Below are positions 33,971 through 42,139 of a stretch of 64,000 nt of DNA, piece by piece (the first letter of the stretch is position 1; each line of letters begins with the position of its first letter). Location: assembly GCF_003248505.1 (NCBI RefSeq), contig NZ_QFOA01000005.1, forward strand, positions 62,001-126,000. The letters run 5' to 3'. Under the pieces are notes generated by a model. The model saw only the letters and a list, made by a program, of their open reading frames with translations. It was not told the origin of the DNA and ran no database searches. The translations under genes and the position numbers were made by a program. Source of the DNA: Sphingobium sp. (GTDB taxonomy: Bacteria > Pseudomonadota > Alphaproteobacteria > Sphingomonadales > Sphingomonadaceae).

Positions 33971-34581
33971 GGCTGTCTCGATCTGTCCCAGAGGTTGGGG
34001 ATGACGCGATTGGCGTATCCCGAGATGAAGGATTTGGACGTGCCGTCGGGCGCATAGGTCGCGCGCTCCACCGCACCGATGTTCGCGCCATAGACGTGGA
34101 TACTGACGGAGGGGCGGTCGGCAAGGGCGTTGGTCACGCGGTGGATGTCCCCGCCGCGCGGCGAGAAGGCGTCCACCGTGCCTGCCTGCAACAGCTCCTC
34201 TCCCTCCGCCACCAGCGCGCCTGACGGCGCGCGGCGGAACCGCTCCACCTTCTCGGCCCCGCGCAGCACGCCGACGAGGCCCCAGACGCTGTGATCGTGG
34301 ATCGGGGTCGACTGGCCCGGCCCCCACACGAAACTGACGACACTGAAGCGTTCGCGGCTGTCGCAATGGAGGAGATATTGCTGGTAGCGGTCGGGATCGG
34401 GCCGGGCGAAGGCGTCGGGCAGCCATGCGTCGTCGGCGATCAGGCGCGCAAGGAGCGCGCTGCCGCTGTCCAGGATCGCTCGTTCGTCGCGCGTGGCGGC
34501 GAGAAGATCGGCGAAGGCCGTCACGAAACCGCGCAGGCGCGCCGTGTCCGTCGGGCGTTCGAGGGCGGCGAGTGCCGTCAT
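33967..34581 (-). CDS. Cysteine dioxygenase-like thiol dioxygenase (cupin)
   Basis: A 204-residue cupin of the cysteine dioxygenase family, from an ATG overlapping the ABC ATPase stop. The Fe(II) ligands of the 3-His type are His95 and His97 in STPIHDHSVWG and His147 in GGDIHRVTNA. The family oxidises thiols (cysteine, 3-mercaptopropionate) or persulfides to sulfinates. RYQQYLLHCDSRERFSVVSF is typical of the bacterial branch. It overlaps the rhodanese gene by four bases, so thiol or persulfide oxidation coupled to the rhodanese is plausible. The actual substrate is unknown. Confidence 0.87.
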   Translation of the reverse strand: MTALAALERPTDTARLRGFVTAFADLLAATRDERAILDSGSALLARLIADDAWLPDAFARPDPDRYQQYLLHCDSRERFSVVSFVWGPGQSTPIHDHSVWGLVGVLRGAEKVERFRRAPSGALVAEGEELLQAGTVDAFSPRGGDIHRVTNALADRPSVSIHVYGANIGAVERATYAPDGTSKSFISGYANRVIPNLWDRSRQP

Positions 34582-35366
34582 TCCGCCGCTTCCAGGGTGG
34601 GGGCGAAGGGCAGGATGCGCGGGTCGTCGCCGCCCAGATGGGACAGCAGCGTGTCGCGCAGGCGAGCGGAGAAGCTGGCGCGTTCGCCGCGAGGCGCGGC
34701 AATGCGCTCTTCCGCGACGATCCGGCCCCGGTCGAGCACGAGCACGCGGTCGGCAAGCGCGATCGCTTCCTCGACATCGTGAGTGACGATCAGCACGGCG
34801 GGGCGATGCGCGCGCCAGAGCGACAGGACAAGGTCGTGCATCCGGTATCGGGTCAGCGCGTCGAGCGCCGCGAAGGGTTCGTCGAGCAGGAGCAGGCGGG
34901 GTTCGCGCACCAGCGCGCGGGCGAGCGCAGCGCGCTGCGCCTCCCCGCCCGACAGAGTGAGCGGCCAGGCGTCGATGCGGTGGCCAAGGCCCACTTCGCG
35001 CAGCGCCGCTTCGGCGCGGGGGCGGATATCGCCCTTGAGGCCGAGGCCCACATTCTTCCACACCGGCTTCCACGGCAACAGGCGCGCGTCCTGGAACACG
35101 ACAGCGCGGCTGTCGGGCACCTCGACATCCTGCCCCCGCACTTCGTCGAGACCGGCAAGGGTGCGCAGCAGCGTGGTCTTGCCGGAGCCGGAGCGACCCA
35201 GGAGCGCGATGAATTCGCCGGGCGCGATGTCGAGGTCCAGCCCGTCGATGACGGCCGTCGGTCCGAAGCGGCGGGTGAAGCCGCGCAGGCGCACGACCGG
35301 TTCGGGATGAGGATGGGCGTGGTGGATGGCGGTGTCGACCGTGGCGAAACCGAGGCGAGCGTCCAT
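34578..35366 (-). CDS. ssuB: Aliphatic sulfonate ABC transporter ATP-binding protein
   Basis: A 262-residue ABC ATPase from the ATG at 35366. Walker A GRSGSGKT (residues 57-64), signature LSGGEAQRAALARAL, Walker B LLLLDEPFAALDALT and switch VTHDVEEA are all visible, of the SsuB/TauB/nitrate-type subfamily. It powers the permease encoded two bases upstream. Longer frames upstream are shadows of the permease gene. It is the only ATPase near three SsuA-like binding proteins. Confidence 0.93.
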   Translation of the reverse strand: MDARLGFATVDTAIHHAHPHPEPVVRLRGFTRRFGPTAVIDGLDLDIAPGEFIALLGRSGSGKTTLLRTLAGLDEVRGQDVEVPDSRAVVFQDARLLPWKPVWKNVGLGLKGDIRPRAEAALREVGLGHRIDAWPLTLSGGEAQRAALARALVREPRLLLLDEPFAALDALTRYRMHDLVLSLWRAHRPAVLIVTHDVEEAIALADRVLVLDRGRIVAEERIAAPRGERASFSARLRDTLLSHLGGDDPRILPFAPTLEAAE

Positions 35367-35368
35367 GC

Positions 35369-36178
35369 TTATTGCTCCGTAATGCTGGGGCGCCAAACGA
35401 GGGCGCGCGCTTCGAGGGCACGGACCAGCCAGTCGGCACCCAGGCCGAGGATGGCGTAGACCATGAGGCATACGACGATGATGTCCGTCCGCATGAAATC
35501 GCGGGCGTTGTTGATGAGGTATCCAAGGCCCGCCGACGCGTTGATCTGTTCGGCGACGACAAGAACCAGGATCGAGACAGAAAGGGCGTAGCGCAGCCCG
35601 ACCAGCAGCGAAGGCAGCGCCGAGGGCAGCACGACATGCCAGACTTGCTCGGCCCGGGTCAGCCCGAAGCTTTTGGCGGCGTCGAGCAGGCGCGGATCGA
35701 CGCTGCGGATGCCGCTGTAGAGATTGAGGTAGACGGGAAAGATCGTGGCGAAGGCGATCAGCGCCACCTTGGGCGTTTCACCGATTCCGAACCAGACGAT
35801 GAACAACGGCGTCAGCGCCAGGGCAGGGATGGTGCGCTTGATCTGCATGAGCGGATCGACCGCCAGTTCGCCATTGCGGGACAGGCCCGACACAAGGCCG
35901 AGCACGAGCCCCAGGGCTACGCCGATCGCCAGACCGGCAGCGACTCGGGCGAAGGAGACGAGGAGGTTGGACGGCAATTCACCGGACACCAGCATTTCCA
36001 CCAGCGTCCCGATCACCGCAGAGGGTGCGGCAAGCGTGCGTTCGGGGATCAGGCCGCTGCGCGAACCCAGTTCCCACAGCAAGAGCAGCAGCAGCGGCGA
36101 CAGCCAGCGACCGCCAAAGCGCGACAGTGAAAATCCGGGGCGTATCCTGTTTGACGTGTCGATTGCGGCGCTCGCCAT
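35369..36178 (-). CDS. ssuC: Aliphatic sulfonate ABC transporter permease
   Basis: A 269-residue inner-membrane protein with about six hydrophobic segments, of the SsuC/TauC family. The EAA loop is AEQVWHVVLPSALPSLLVGL. The ATG at 36178 has an upstream GAGG, and was preferred over a TTG nine codons earlier. It is the first gene of the long minus-strand array (ssuC-ssuB-dioxygenase-rhodanese-ssuD-ssuA and onward), so the promoter lies in 36179-36350, shared with a divergent LysR gene. Confidence 0.92.
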   Translation of the reverse strand: MASAAIDTSNRIRPGFSLSRFGGRWLSPLLLLLLWELGSRSGLIPERTLAAPSAVIGTLVEMLVSGELPSNLLVSFARVAAGLAIGVALGLVLGLVSGLSRNGELAVDPLMQIKRTIPALALTPLFIVWFGIGETPKVALIAFATIFPVYLNLYSGIRSVDPRLLDAAKSFGLTRAEQVWHVVLPSALPSLLVGLRYALSVSILVLVVAEQINASAGLGYLINNARDFMRTDIIVVCLMVYAILGLGADWLVRALEARALVWRPSITEQ

Positions 36179-36214
36179 ATCGGGGTCCTCGTTCGGGTTC
36201 CCCAAGGCTCACCA

Positions 36215-36227
36215 TTTATTCTCTACC
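36215..36227 (-). promoter_or_regulatory. Shared AT-rich promoter element before ssuC
   Basis: Plus strand TTTATTCTCTACC, 37-49 bp upstream of the ssuC start, matches 11 of 13 bases of the element before the TonB receptor (30562-30574). This suggests common control of both parts of the array. Confidence 0.4.
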
Positions 36228-36355
36228 AATTCAATTAAGTTTTTTCGCTGCGACTTATGAGCGATGTTTATAGCGCGCGGTCGGGCGTCGGTAAGGCTCC
36301 GTTCGACGCGTAAAATGGCGGATTTCGGTAACGTGATCCTTTGGGCGTAGATTTC

Positions 36356-36371
36356 ATTGGCCGTGGCCAAT
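36356..36371. promoter_or_regulatory. Palindrome upstream of the LysR gene
   Basis: ATTGGCC-gt-GGCCAAT, an exact 7-bp inverted repeat with a 2-bp centre, in the gap between ssuC and the LysR gene. A candidate autoregulatory or operon operator. The surrounding 36230-36350 holds no gene I can support. Confidence 0.4.
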
Positions 36372-36467
36372 CTCTACTTTTTTGATTGATATATGAGCAT
36401 GGGCGATAGATGGCGTCGTTCCCGGCACCGGGTCGATCCATCCCTGTTTCTTGCAGAAAGGCCCGCC

Positions 36468-37304
36468 GTGCCGGTCAATCTTCCTACCAACCTGCTGCGC
36501 AGCTTCGTCGCTATCGTCGATACCGGATCGATGCTCAACGCATCGGAAAAGGTGTTCGTGACGCAATCGGCACTAAGCCTTCAGATCAAGCGACTGGAGG
36601 AACTGGTGCAGCAAAGCCTGTTCCTGCGCGACGGGCGGCGGCTCAACCTGACGGCGGCGGGCGAGGTGATGCTCGATTACGCGCGGCGCGTCTTGCTGCT
36701 CCACGACGAGGCAGTGGCCGCGGTCAGCGCCGGGCGCTTCGCCGGGCCGGCACGGATCGGCATGGTGCAGGATTTTGCCGATACGCTGCTGTCGGGGCTG
36801 CTTTCGCGCTTTGCCGAACTGCACCCCGACGCGCAAATCTATGCGCGGGTCGCGGGCACGGCGGAGTTGCAGGCGCTGCTGGATCGAAGGGAACTGGACA
36901 TCCTGCTCGGCTTTGCCGCGCCCAGCGACCCGTCCGCCGTGACGGTCGCGCCGATGAGCTGGTATGGCGACGCCGTGCTGGCCGACCGCAGCGTCATTCC
37001 GCTGGCCGTGCTGGAGGAACCGTGCCGGTTCCGCGAGGCGGCGATCCGGGGGCTGGACGATGCGGGGCTGCCATGGCGGATCGCGGTCGAGACGCCCAAT
37101 CTCGCGACGCTCAAGGCCGCCGTCGGGGCGGGCCTGGGCATTACCTGCCGCACGCATCTGTTCATCGGCGACGATGCGACGCTGGTGCATGAGAGGCTCC
37201 CCGCGTTGCCGCATGTCGCCGCGATCCTGCGCACCGGCGACACGCTCGACAACGCGGCCCAGCGACTGGCCGAACTGGCACACGAGACGGTCGAGGCGCT
37301 TTAG
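36468..37304 (+). CDS. LysR family regulator of the sulfur genes
   Basis: About 278 residues from a GTG at 36468 that has AAGG seven bases upstream and places the HTH at the usual distance from the N-terminus (LPTNLLRSFVAIVDTGSMLN, then FVTQSALSLQIKRLEELV). An ATG at 36393 without a ribosome binding site would add 25 residues. The C-terminal co-inducer domain follows. It lies between, and is transcribed opposite to, two minus-strand sulfur units, making it the likely activator. It is not especially like CysB/Cbl in the parts I can compare, so the effector may be the organosulfur substrate rather than O-acetylserine. Confidence 0.88.
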   Translation: MPVNLPTNLLRSFVAIVDTGSMLNASEKVFVTQSALSLQIKRLEELVQQSLFLRDGRRLNLTAAGEVMLDYARRVLLLHDEAVAAVSAGRFAGPARIGMVQDFADTLLSGLLSRFAELHPDAQIYARVAGTAELQALLDRRELDILLGFAAPSDPSAVTVAPMSWYGDAVLADRSVIPLAVLEEPCRFREAAIRGLDDAGLPWRIAVETPNLATLKAAVGAGLGITCRTHLFIGDDATLVHERLPALPHVAAILRTGDTLDNAAQRLAELAHETVEAL

Positions 37305-37317
37305 GGCCGTAGCGGCA

Positions 37318-38265
37318 TCAATAGCCGCGCGCGGGATCGACGACGTCGGACGGCGTTTCCCCGCGCACGAAGCGCGTGATGTCGTCTCGCACCTTTTCCA
37401 GCAGCCGATGGCGCACCGAGGCGTAATTGCTGGAGATATGCGGCGTCAACCGCACCTTGGGATGGGTGTAGAGCCGGTGCCCGTCCGGCAGCGGTTCGGG
37501 ATCGGTCACGTCGAGCGTGGCGAAGCCCGGCCCGTCCGTGCGGTCGAGCGCGCGGATCAGGGCATCCTGATCGACCACCGATCCTCGCGCGACGTTGACG
37601 ATATGCGCGCCGGGCCTCACACAGGCGAGCAGCGCGTCGTCGAAGAGATGGCGCGTATGGGGCGTGGCTGGAACGGCGATGACGATATGGTCGGCGCGCG
37701 CGACCAGCGTGGGCAGGTCGGCGAGCAATTCGACCCCGCCGGTGCCCGTCTGCGCGCCCGACCGGCGCAGCGCGACCACCTGCGCATCGAGCGCGAGCAC
37801 GCGGCGAGCCACGGCCCGACCGATGGCGCCCAGGCCGACGATGCCCACGGTGGTGCCCGACACCCGCCCCAGCGGCGCCTGTATCCATTGCGCGCGGGAG
37901 CGGGCCGTGACGGCGTCCAGATTCTTGGCATGAGCGTAGATGGCCGCGATGACATAATCGGCGATTTCGTCCGATGCCACGCCGCGACCGCAGGTGACGA
38001 GCGGTGCGTCGAGCAGCCAGTCCGGATAGAAATCGATGCCTGCCGATGCGCTATAGACCCATTGGAGCCGCCCCGGCCACACGGAAGGTCGCGCTACGCG
38101 TGGCTGTCGCCAGGCAGGTGACGGGCGGACGAGCAGCAGATCGGCCTCCGCCGCTGCGGTCCACGGTTCGTCCTCGGCCACGTCGATCACGACCGGCGCG
38201 ACCGGATGCTGCCCCAGCCCCCTGTTGAATTCCGCGTCGAGTTGGCTAGCGATGATGAGCGACAT
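37318..38265 (-). CDS. D-2-hydroxyacid dehydrogenase family protein
   Basis: A 315-residue NAD(P)-dependent dehydrogenase of the D-isomer-specific 2-hydroxyacid family. The Rossmann motif is VGIVGLGAIGRAVARRVLAL. The catalytic Arg is in NVARGSVVDQDALI, the Glu in DVTDPEPLPDGHRL and the His in TPHISSN. The start at 38265 was chosen since it follows the preceding gene by two bases. Last gene of the second sulfur unit. It may reduce a 2-oxoacid or glyoxylate-like product left after C-S cleavage; a sulfo-hydroxyacid such as sulfolactate is possible but unsupported. Confidence 0.88.
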   Translation of the reverse strand: MSLIIASQLDAEFNRGLGQHPVAPVVIDVAEDEPWTAAAEADLLLVRPSPAWRQPRVARPSVWPGRLQWVYSASAGIDFYPDWLLDAPLVTCGRGVASDEIADYVIAAIYAHAKNLDAVTARSRAQWIQAPLGRVSGTTVGIVGLGAIGRAVARRVLALDAQVVALRRSGAQTGTGGVELLADLPTLVARADHIVIAVPATPHTRHLFDDALLACVRPGAHIVNVARGSVVDQDALIRALDRTDGPGFATLDVTDPEPLPDGHRLYTHPKVRLTPHISSNYASVRHRLLEKVRDDITRFVRGETPSDVVDPARGY

Positions 38266-38267
38266 GG

Positions 38268-39443
38268 CTATTGCCCCAAAGCAGCGCGACCGGCGGCCAG
38301 AAGGATCGTGTCGGTCTGCGGCGAATGGATGCGGCTGCACAATATGTCGCGATAATGGCGTTCCAGCGGATTGTTGCGACTGAGGCCGGGATTGCCGGTG
38401 AGTTCGAGGCCGATCTCGACCGCGCGGATGGCATTGGCGGTGACGACATGCTTGACGCTGTTGACCGCGATCGCGGTGGGCGGATCGCCTCCGTCGTAGC
38501 GCGTGGCGGCATCGCGGATCAACGTCGCATTCACCTGAAGCAGGGCCTCGATCTCGCCGAATTTCTCCTGCACGCGCGGCAGGGTGGCGAGCGACGCGCC
38601 GAGGTTCGAAGGCCTGCGGTCGTTAAGGTAGCGCGTCAGCCAGTCGCGCGCAGCACGGGCCACGCCGTCGTAGATGGTCGATATGGCAAGCGCGTTCCAT
38701 ATGGCGAGACCCGTGTCGCCAGCCCCTGTCGCCCATTGTTCAGGCAGGCGGATATCGACCGCATGGTCGAGCGGGGTCGGGGTATCGGTGAAGTGAACGG
38801 CGTGGCTGACGGTCGCCCGCATCCCCAGATGATCCCAGGCAGGCTCGATCACGACGCCGGGGCTGCCCGCTCTTACCAGAAAATTGCCGACGCGCGGCGC
38901 GTCCTCGTCGGTGCGGGCCCAGACCGAATACCAGTCGAGACCGGTCGATCCGGTCGAATAGATTTTCGTGCCGCTGATCGCCCAACCGTCGGCGGTCCGC
39001 CGGGCGGTCGTCGCGGGAAGGCCGCCGCGCACCGGCGTGCCGAGTTCCGGTTCGACTCGCAGCCCGCCGATCAGTCCCCGCCCCGCGACGGCATCGGCGG
39101 CCAGCGCTTCGTAGATTCCGGCGGGCCAGCCCTGCGCGCGATGGGGGCTGGCGTGATAATGATAGGTCATGAACAGGATCAGCGCGGTCGAGGGCTCACC
39201 CTTCGCCACCGCGCCCAGCACGCGCAGCGCTTCTGTCAGGTCCGCTCCGCGCCCGCCCAGTTCGCGGCGGACGGTAAGGCCGATCAGCCCCTCGCGCGCC
39301 AGCAGATCGAAGGGCGCTCGCGGAAATTCGGCGCTGCGGTCGCAGGCTTCGGCATGGGAGGCCAGTTCCTGCGTCAGCCAGTCCAGATAGGCGTCGGTGA
39401 GCGCGGGGGCTTCGGTTTGCGGGGGCGCGAGGCGGGTGGCCAT
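38268..39443 (-). CDS. SfnB-like acyl-CoA-dehydrogenase-fold monooxygenase
   Basis: A 391-residue protein with the acyl-CoA dehydrogenase fold, of the group containing SfnB and DszC, flavin enzymes linked to sulfur acquisition rather than beta-oxidation. Seen: FDLLAREGLIGLTVRRELGG, TADGWAISGTKIYSTGSTGL, WDHLGMRATVSHAVHFTDTP and a C-terminal LSRNNPLERHYRDILCSRIH. The usual catalytic Glu of true acyl-CoA dehydrogenases is not apparent in that C-terminal region. It lies 5 bp after an SsuA-like gene and 2 bp before a hydroxyacid dehydrogenase gene. The substrate is unknown; a sulfone or thioether is inferred from the family. Confidence 0.82.
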   Translation of the reverse strand: MATRLAPPQTEAPALTDAYLDWLTQELASHAEACDRSAEFPRAPFDLLAREGLIGLTVRRELGGRGADLTEALRVLGAVAKGEPSTALILFMTYHYHASPHRAQGWPAGIYEALAADAVAGRGLIGGLRVEPELGTPVRGGLPATTARRTADGWAISGTKIYSTGSTGLDWYSVWARTDEDAPRVGNFLVRAGSPGVVIEPAWDHLGMRATVSHAVHFTDTPTPLDHAVDIRLPEQWATGAGDTGLAIWNALAISTIYDGVARAARDWLTRYLNDRRPSNLGASLATLPRVQEKFGEIEALLQVNATLIRDAATRYDGGDPPTAIAVNSVKHVVTANAIRAVEIGLELTGNPGLSRNNPLERHYRDILCSRIHSPQTDTILLAAGRAALGQ

Positions 39444-39448
39444 GACGA

Positions 39449-40456
39449 TCAGCCTTTTCGAACGAGGACGGAATGGAAGCGATCGTCCCAGAGCGGACGA
39501 ACGTCGACGGGCCGGGGAAGCAGCTTTTGCGCGTGGAACAGGTCGGCGACCTTCTGCTGCGATGCGATGGCGTCGGACGTCACCGGACGCAGTTCATAGT
39601 TCGCGCTTTTGCGGCGGAACTGGTCCTGGACATAGGCGAGCGGCACGCCGATATCCTGCGACACGATCCGCGCCCATTCGTCCTGATGCGCCGCCGCCCA
39701 GGAATAGGCCCTGCGCAAGAGGCCGAGATAGTCGCCGATGATCCGTGCCCTGGTCGGATCGGCCAGCGCATCGACATGCGCCGCGACCAGATAATTGCCG
39801 GACAGGATGCCCTGGGCGGTGCGCAGGATGCGCGCACCCTCGGTCGCGATCGCGCGCTGGATCGGAAAGCCGTAGATCGCCCATGCGTCGAGCGCGCCTT
39901 GCGCGAAGGCCGCCGCGCCGTCGCTGACGCCCATGGCGACCGGCCTGATGTCGTCCCAGCCAAGGCCGACTTCTTCCAACATGCGAATGAGGAAATATTG
40001 CGATGTGGTGGCGCGCACATAGCCGACCCGCTTACCCTTGAGATCGGCGATGCTCTTCGCCCGCGATCCTTTGGGGACGATCACGGCCTGATTATTGACG
40101 TCGCCATGGACCACCGCGATCTGGCGGAAGCTCTGGATGGTGGAGGCGGCGGCGAAGATGGGCGGGATCTCGCTCATCCCCCCGAAGTCGAGCGATCCGC
40201 CGTTCAACGCCTCGATCACCAGATGGCCCGACTGAAATTCGCTATAGGCGATATCGAACCCTTCGGCCTTGATCCCCGCCACCTTGAAGAGCAGTCGGGT
40301 GTCGCTGTCCCCCTTGCCGGTGACGGAGACACGCAGCGTCGGTCGCCCCCCGCCGCCCGCCCCGCATGCCGACAGCATGAGGCAGGCCGAGGCGGTGCCG
40401 CTCAGGAACAGGCGGCGCGAAACGGCGTCAGCGGTCACGATCGCCTTGCCCGTCAT
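39449..40456 (-). CDS. SsuA-like sulfonate-binding lipoprotein (third copy)
   Basis: A 335-residue periplasmic binding protein from the ATG at 40456. The N-terminus has a twin-arginine-like motif and lipobox (SRRLFLSGTASACLMLSAC). The domain matches the SsuA/TauA family: FDIAYSEFQSGHLVIEALNG, SIADLKGKRVGYVRATTSQY, GALDAWAIYGFPIQ. It heads the second sulfur unit and has no membrane components of its own. An overlapping small frame at its start (40428-40571) may be translated too. It probably binds another sulfonate or related compound and shares SsuBC. Confidence 0.87.
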   Translation of the reverse strand: MTGKAIVTADAVSRRLFLSGTASACLMLSACGAGGGGRPTLRVSVTGKGDSDTRLLFKVAGIKAEGFDIAYSEFQSGHLVIEALNGGSLDFGGMSEIPPIFAAASTIQSFRQIAVVHGDVNNQAVIVPKGSRAKSIADLKGKRVGYVRATTSQYFLIRMLEEVGLGWDDIRPVAMGVSDGAAAFAQGALDAWAIYGFPIQRAIATEGARILRTAQGILSGNYLVAAHVDALADPTRARIIGDYLGLLRRAYSWAAAHQDEWARIVSQDIGVPLAYVQDQFRRKSANYELRPVTSDAIASQQKVADLFHAQKLLPRPVDVRPLWDDRFHSVLVRKG

Positions 40457-40571
40457 GCAGGGGGCCGCCTGCGCGTTCGAACAGGACCACGTCGGGATCG
40501 CGCAGCAGTTCGCGGGCCGCCGCCTCTTTCCAGCGGCGCCATCCGGCCAGAAGAGATCGCAGGGATGACAT
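40428..40571 (-). CDS. Small ORF overlapping the start of the third ssuA-like gene
   Basis: A 47-codon frame beginning MSSLRSLLAGWRRWKEAAAR and ending GDRDR, with a basic amphipathic look and about 70% G or C at third codon positions. GGAG lies ten bases before the ATG. It overlaps the ssuA-like start at 40456 by 29 bases in another frame, as expected for a translationally coupled leader gene. I do not recognise it. It is the first open frame of the second sulfur unit, next to the promoter region facing a divergent FAD protein. Confidence 0.45.
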   Translation of the reverse strand: MSSLRSLLAGWRRWKEAAARELLRDPDVVLFERAGGPLHDGQGDRDR

Positions 40572-40675
40572 CGAGTCGCATCTCCAAAAAACATCGCAAC
40601 AGCTATTTATCTATCGGGCTAGTAGAGATATGTCTCACAAGCAATGCTGACCGATCCATTAGAAAAGCTTGATCG

Positions 40676-42028
40676 ATGCTGATCGCAGACCATGTCGCCA
40701 TTGTCGGCGGGGGCTTCACCGGGACGCTGTTGGCGATCAACCTGCTGCGTCATGGCGACGCACATGTGACGCTGATCGAGCGGCGGCACGACAGGCTGGG
40801 GCGCGGGCTTGCCTATGGCGCGGCGCAGGACGACCATCTGCTGAACGTGCGCGCCGCCAATATGAGCGCCCTGCCCGACCGCCCCGGCCATTTCGCCGAC
40901 TGGCTGAAGGCGCGTCAGGGCGGACAGGATGCGAGTTTCGCGACGCGCGGGACCTATGGCCTCTATCTTCGTGCGTTGCTGGACGAAGCGGCGAGGGATG
41001 CCGGCGCACGGTTGCGCCTGATCGAGGCGGAAGCGGTCGACATCCAGCAAACGACCGGCGCCGCGACGGTAAGCCTGGGATCGGGCGAAAGAGTGGAGGC
41101 GGATATTGCCGTCATTGCGCCGGGGAACCTGCCGCCGCACGATCTGCCGCCCTTTGCGGATCTGTCGCACCCGGCCTATATCGACGATCCCTGGGCGGCG
41201 CGGTTGAGCGAGGGTCTCGAGCGGCAGGACGACGTACTGCTGCTGGGCAGCGGCCTCACGGCAATCGATTGTGCGCTCAGCCTTCAATCGTCGGGATTTG
41301 CCGGGCAGATCGTCGCCATATCGCGGCGCGGCCTGATGCCCCACGCCCATGCGCCGGTGTCGATGGGAACGCCCCTTCCCGAAAGGCCGACGGGATCGGC
41401 GTCCCAGCTGGTGCGGCAGGTGCGTGCGCGGGCGCTGGAAACCGGCTGGCGCGCGGCGGTGGACGAGCTGCGCCCCTTTACCCAGGACCTGTGGCGCAGC
41501 GCGAGCGCGCAGGAGCGCGCGCGGTTCCTGCGGCACCTGAGGCCCTATTGGGACGTGCATCGCCATCGCATCGCCCCGGCGGTCGCGGCCAGGCTGGCGG
41601 CGATGCAGGACGCGGGACGACTGGAGATCGAGGCGGCACGGATCGTCGAAGTGCGGCCGGAGGCGGAGCGGATCGCGGTCGCGCTCCGGTCGCGCGGCGG
41701 CGACGCGATCGCATGGCGGCGCTTTGCACGCGTCGTGAACTGCACCGGCCCGCTCGGCGACCTGCGCCGGACCCGCGATCCGCTGTTGCGCGCGCTGACG
41801 AAGCGGGGTGCGATCCGCCCCGATCCGCTGGCGATCGGCATCGATGTCGATCGCCAGTGCCGCGCGGTGGACATGTCCGGCGCGGCACAGGACAGGCTGC
41901 GCGTCGCCGGGCCTATGACGCGCGGTGCGCATTGGGAGATCGTCGCGGTGCCCGATATCCGGCGGCAGGTCTGGACGCTGGCACGGGAAATCAGCCATGC
42001 CCATTGGGTCGAGGCAGCGGGGCTGTGA
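40676..42028 (+). CDS. FAD/NAD(P)-binding oxidoreductase (PF13454-like)
   Basis: A 450-residue protein with an N-terminal dinucleotide-binding motif HVAIVGGGFTGTLLAINLLR and a GLAYGAAQDDHLLNVRAANM stretch typical of the FAD-NAD(P)-binding family PF13454. A second nucleotide motif (VLLLGSGLTAIDCALSLQSS) lies near residue 185, and a C-terminal FAD-contact GRxxG-type region near residue 400. Other members are oxidoreductases of unknown specificity. It is divergent from the second sulfur unit and precedes a flavin monooxygenase on the plus strand. It could be the reductase partner of the flavin monooxygenases, but it does not look like SsuE. Confidence 0.8.
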   Translation: MLIADHVAIVGGGFTGTLLAINLLRHGDAHVTLIERRHDRLGRGLAYGAAQDDHLLNVRAANMSALPDRPGHFADWLKARQGGQDASFATRGTYGLYLRALLDEAARDAGARLRLIEAEAVDIQQTTGAATVSLGSGERVEADIAVIAPGNLPPHDLPPFADLSHPAYIDDPWAARLSEGLERQDDVLLLGSGLTAIDCALSLQSSGFAGQIVAISRRGLMPHAHAPVSMGTPLPERPTGSASQLVRQVRARALETGWRAAVDELRPFTQDLWRSASAQERARFLRHLRPYWDVHRHRIAPAVAARLAAMQDAGRLEIEAARIVEVRPEAERIAVALRSRGGDAIAWRRFARVVNCTGPLGDLRRTRDPLLRALTKRGAIRPDPLAIGIDVDRQCRAVDMSGAAQDRLRVAGPMTRGAHWEIVAVPDIRRQVWTLAREISHAHWVEAAGL

Positions 42029-42139
42029 TCCCGCGCAACTATTTGCCCAAGTCATAACGTCCGCACGACTTCGCGTTGGTCGCGGGACGCCGCCTGCCCC
42101 TATCCTTTCGCCCTCTTCTTCGCACGAAAGGGCAGTCCC

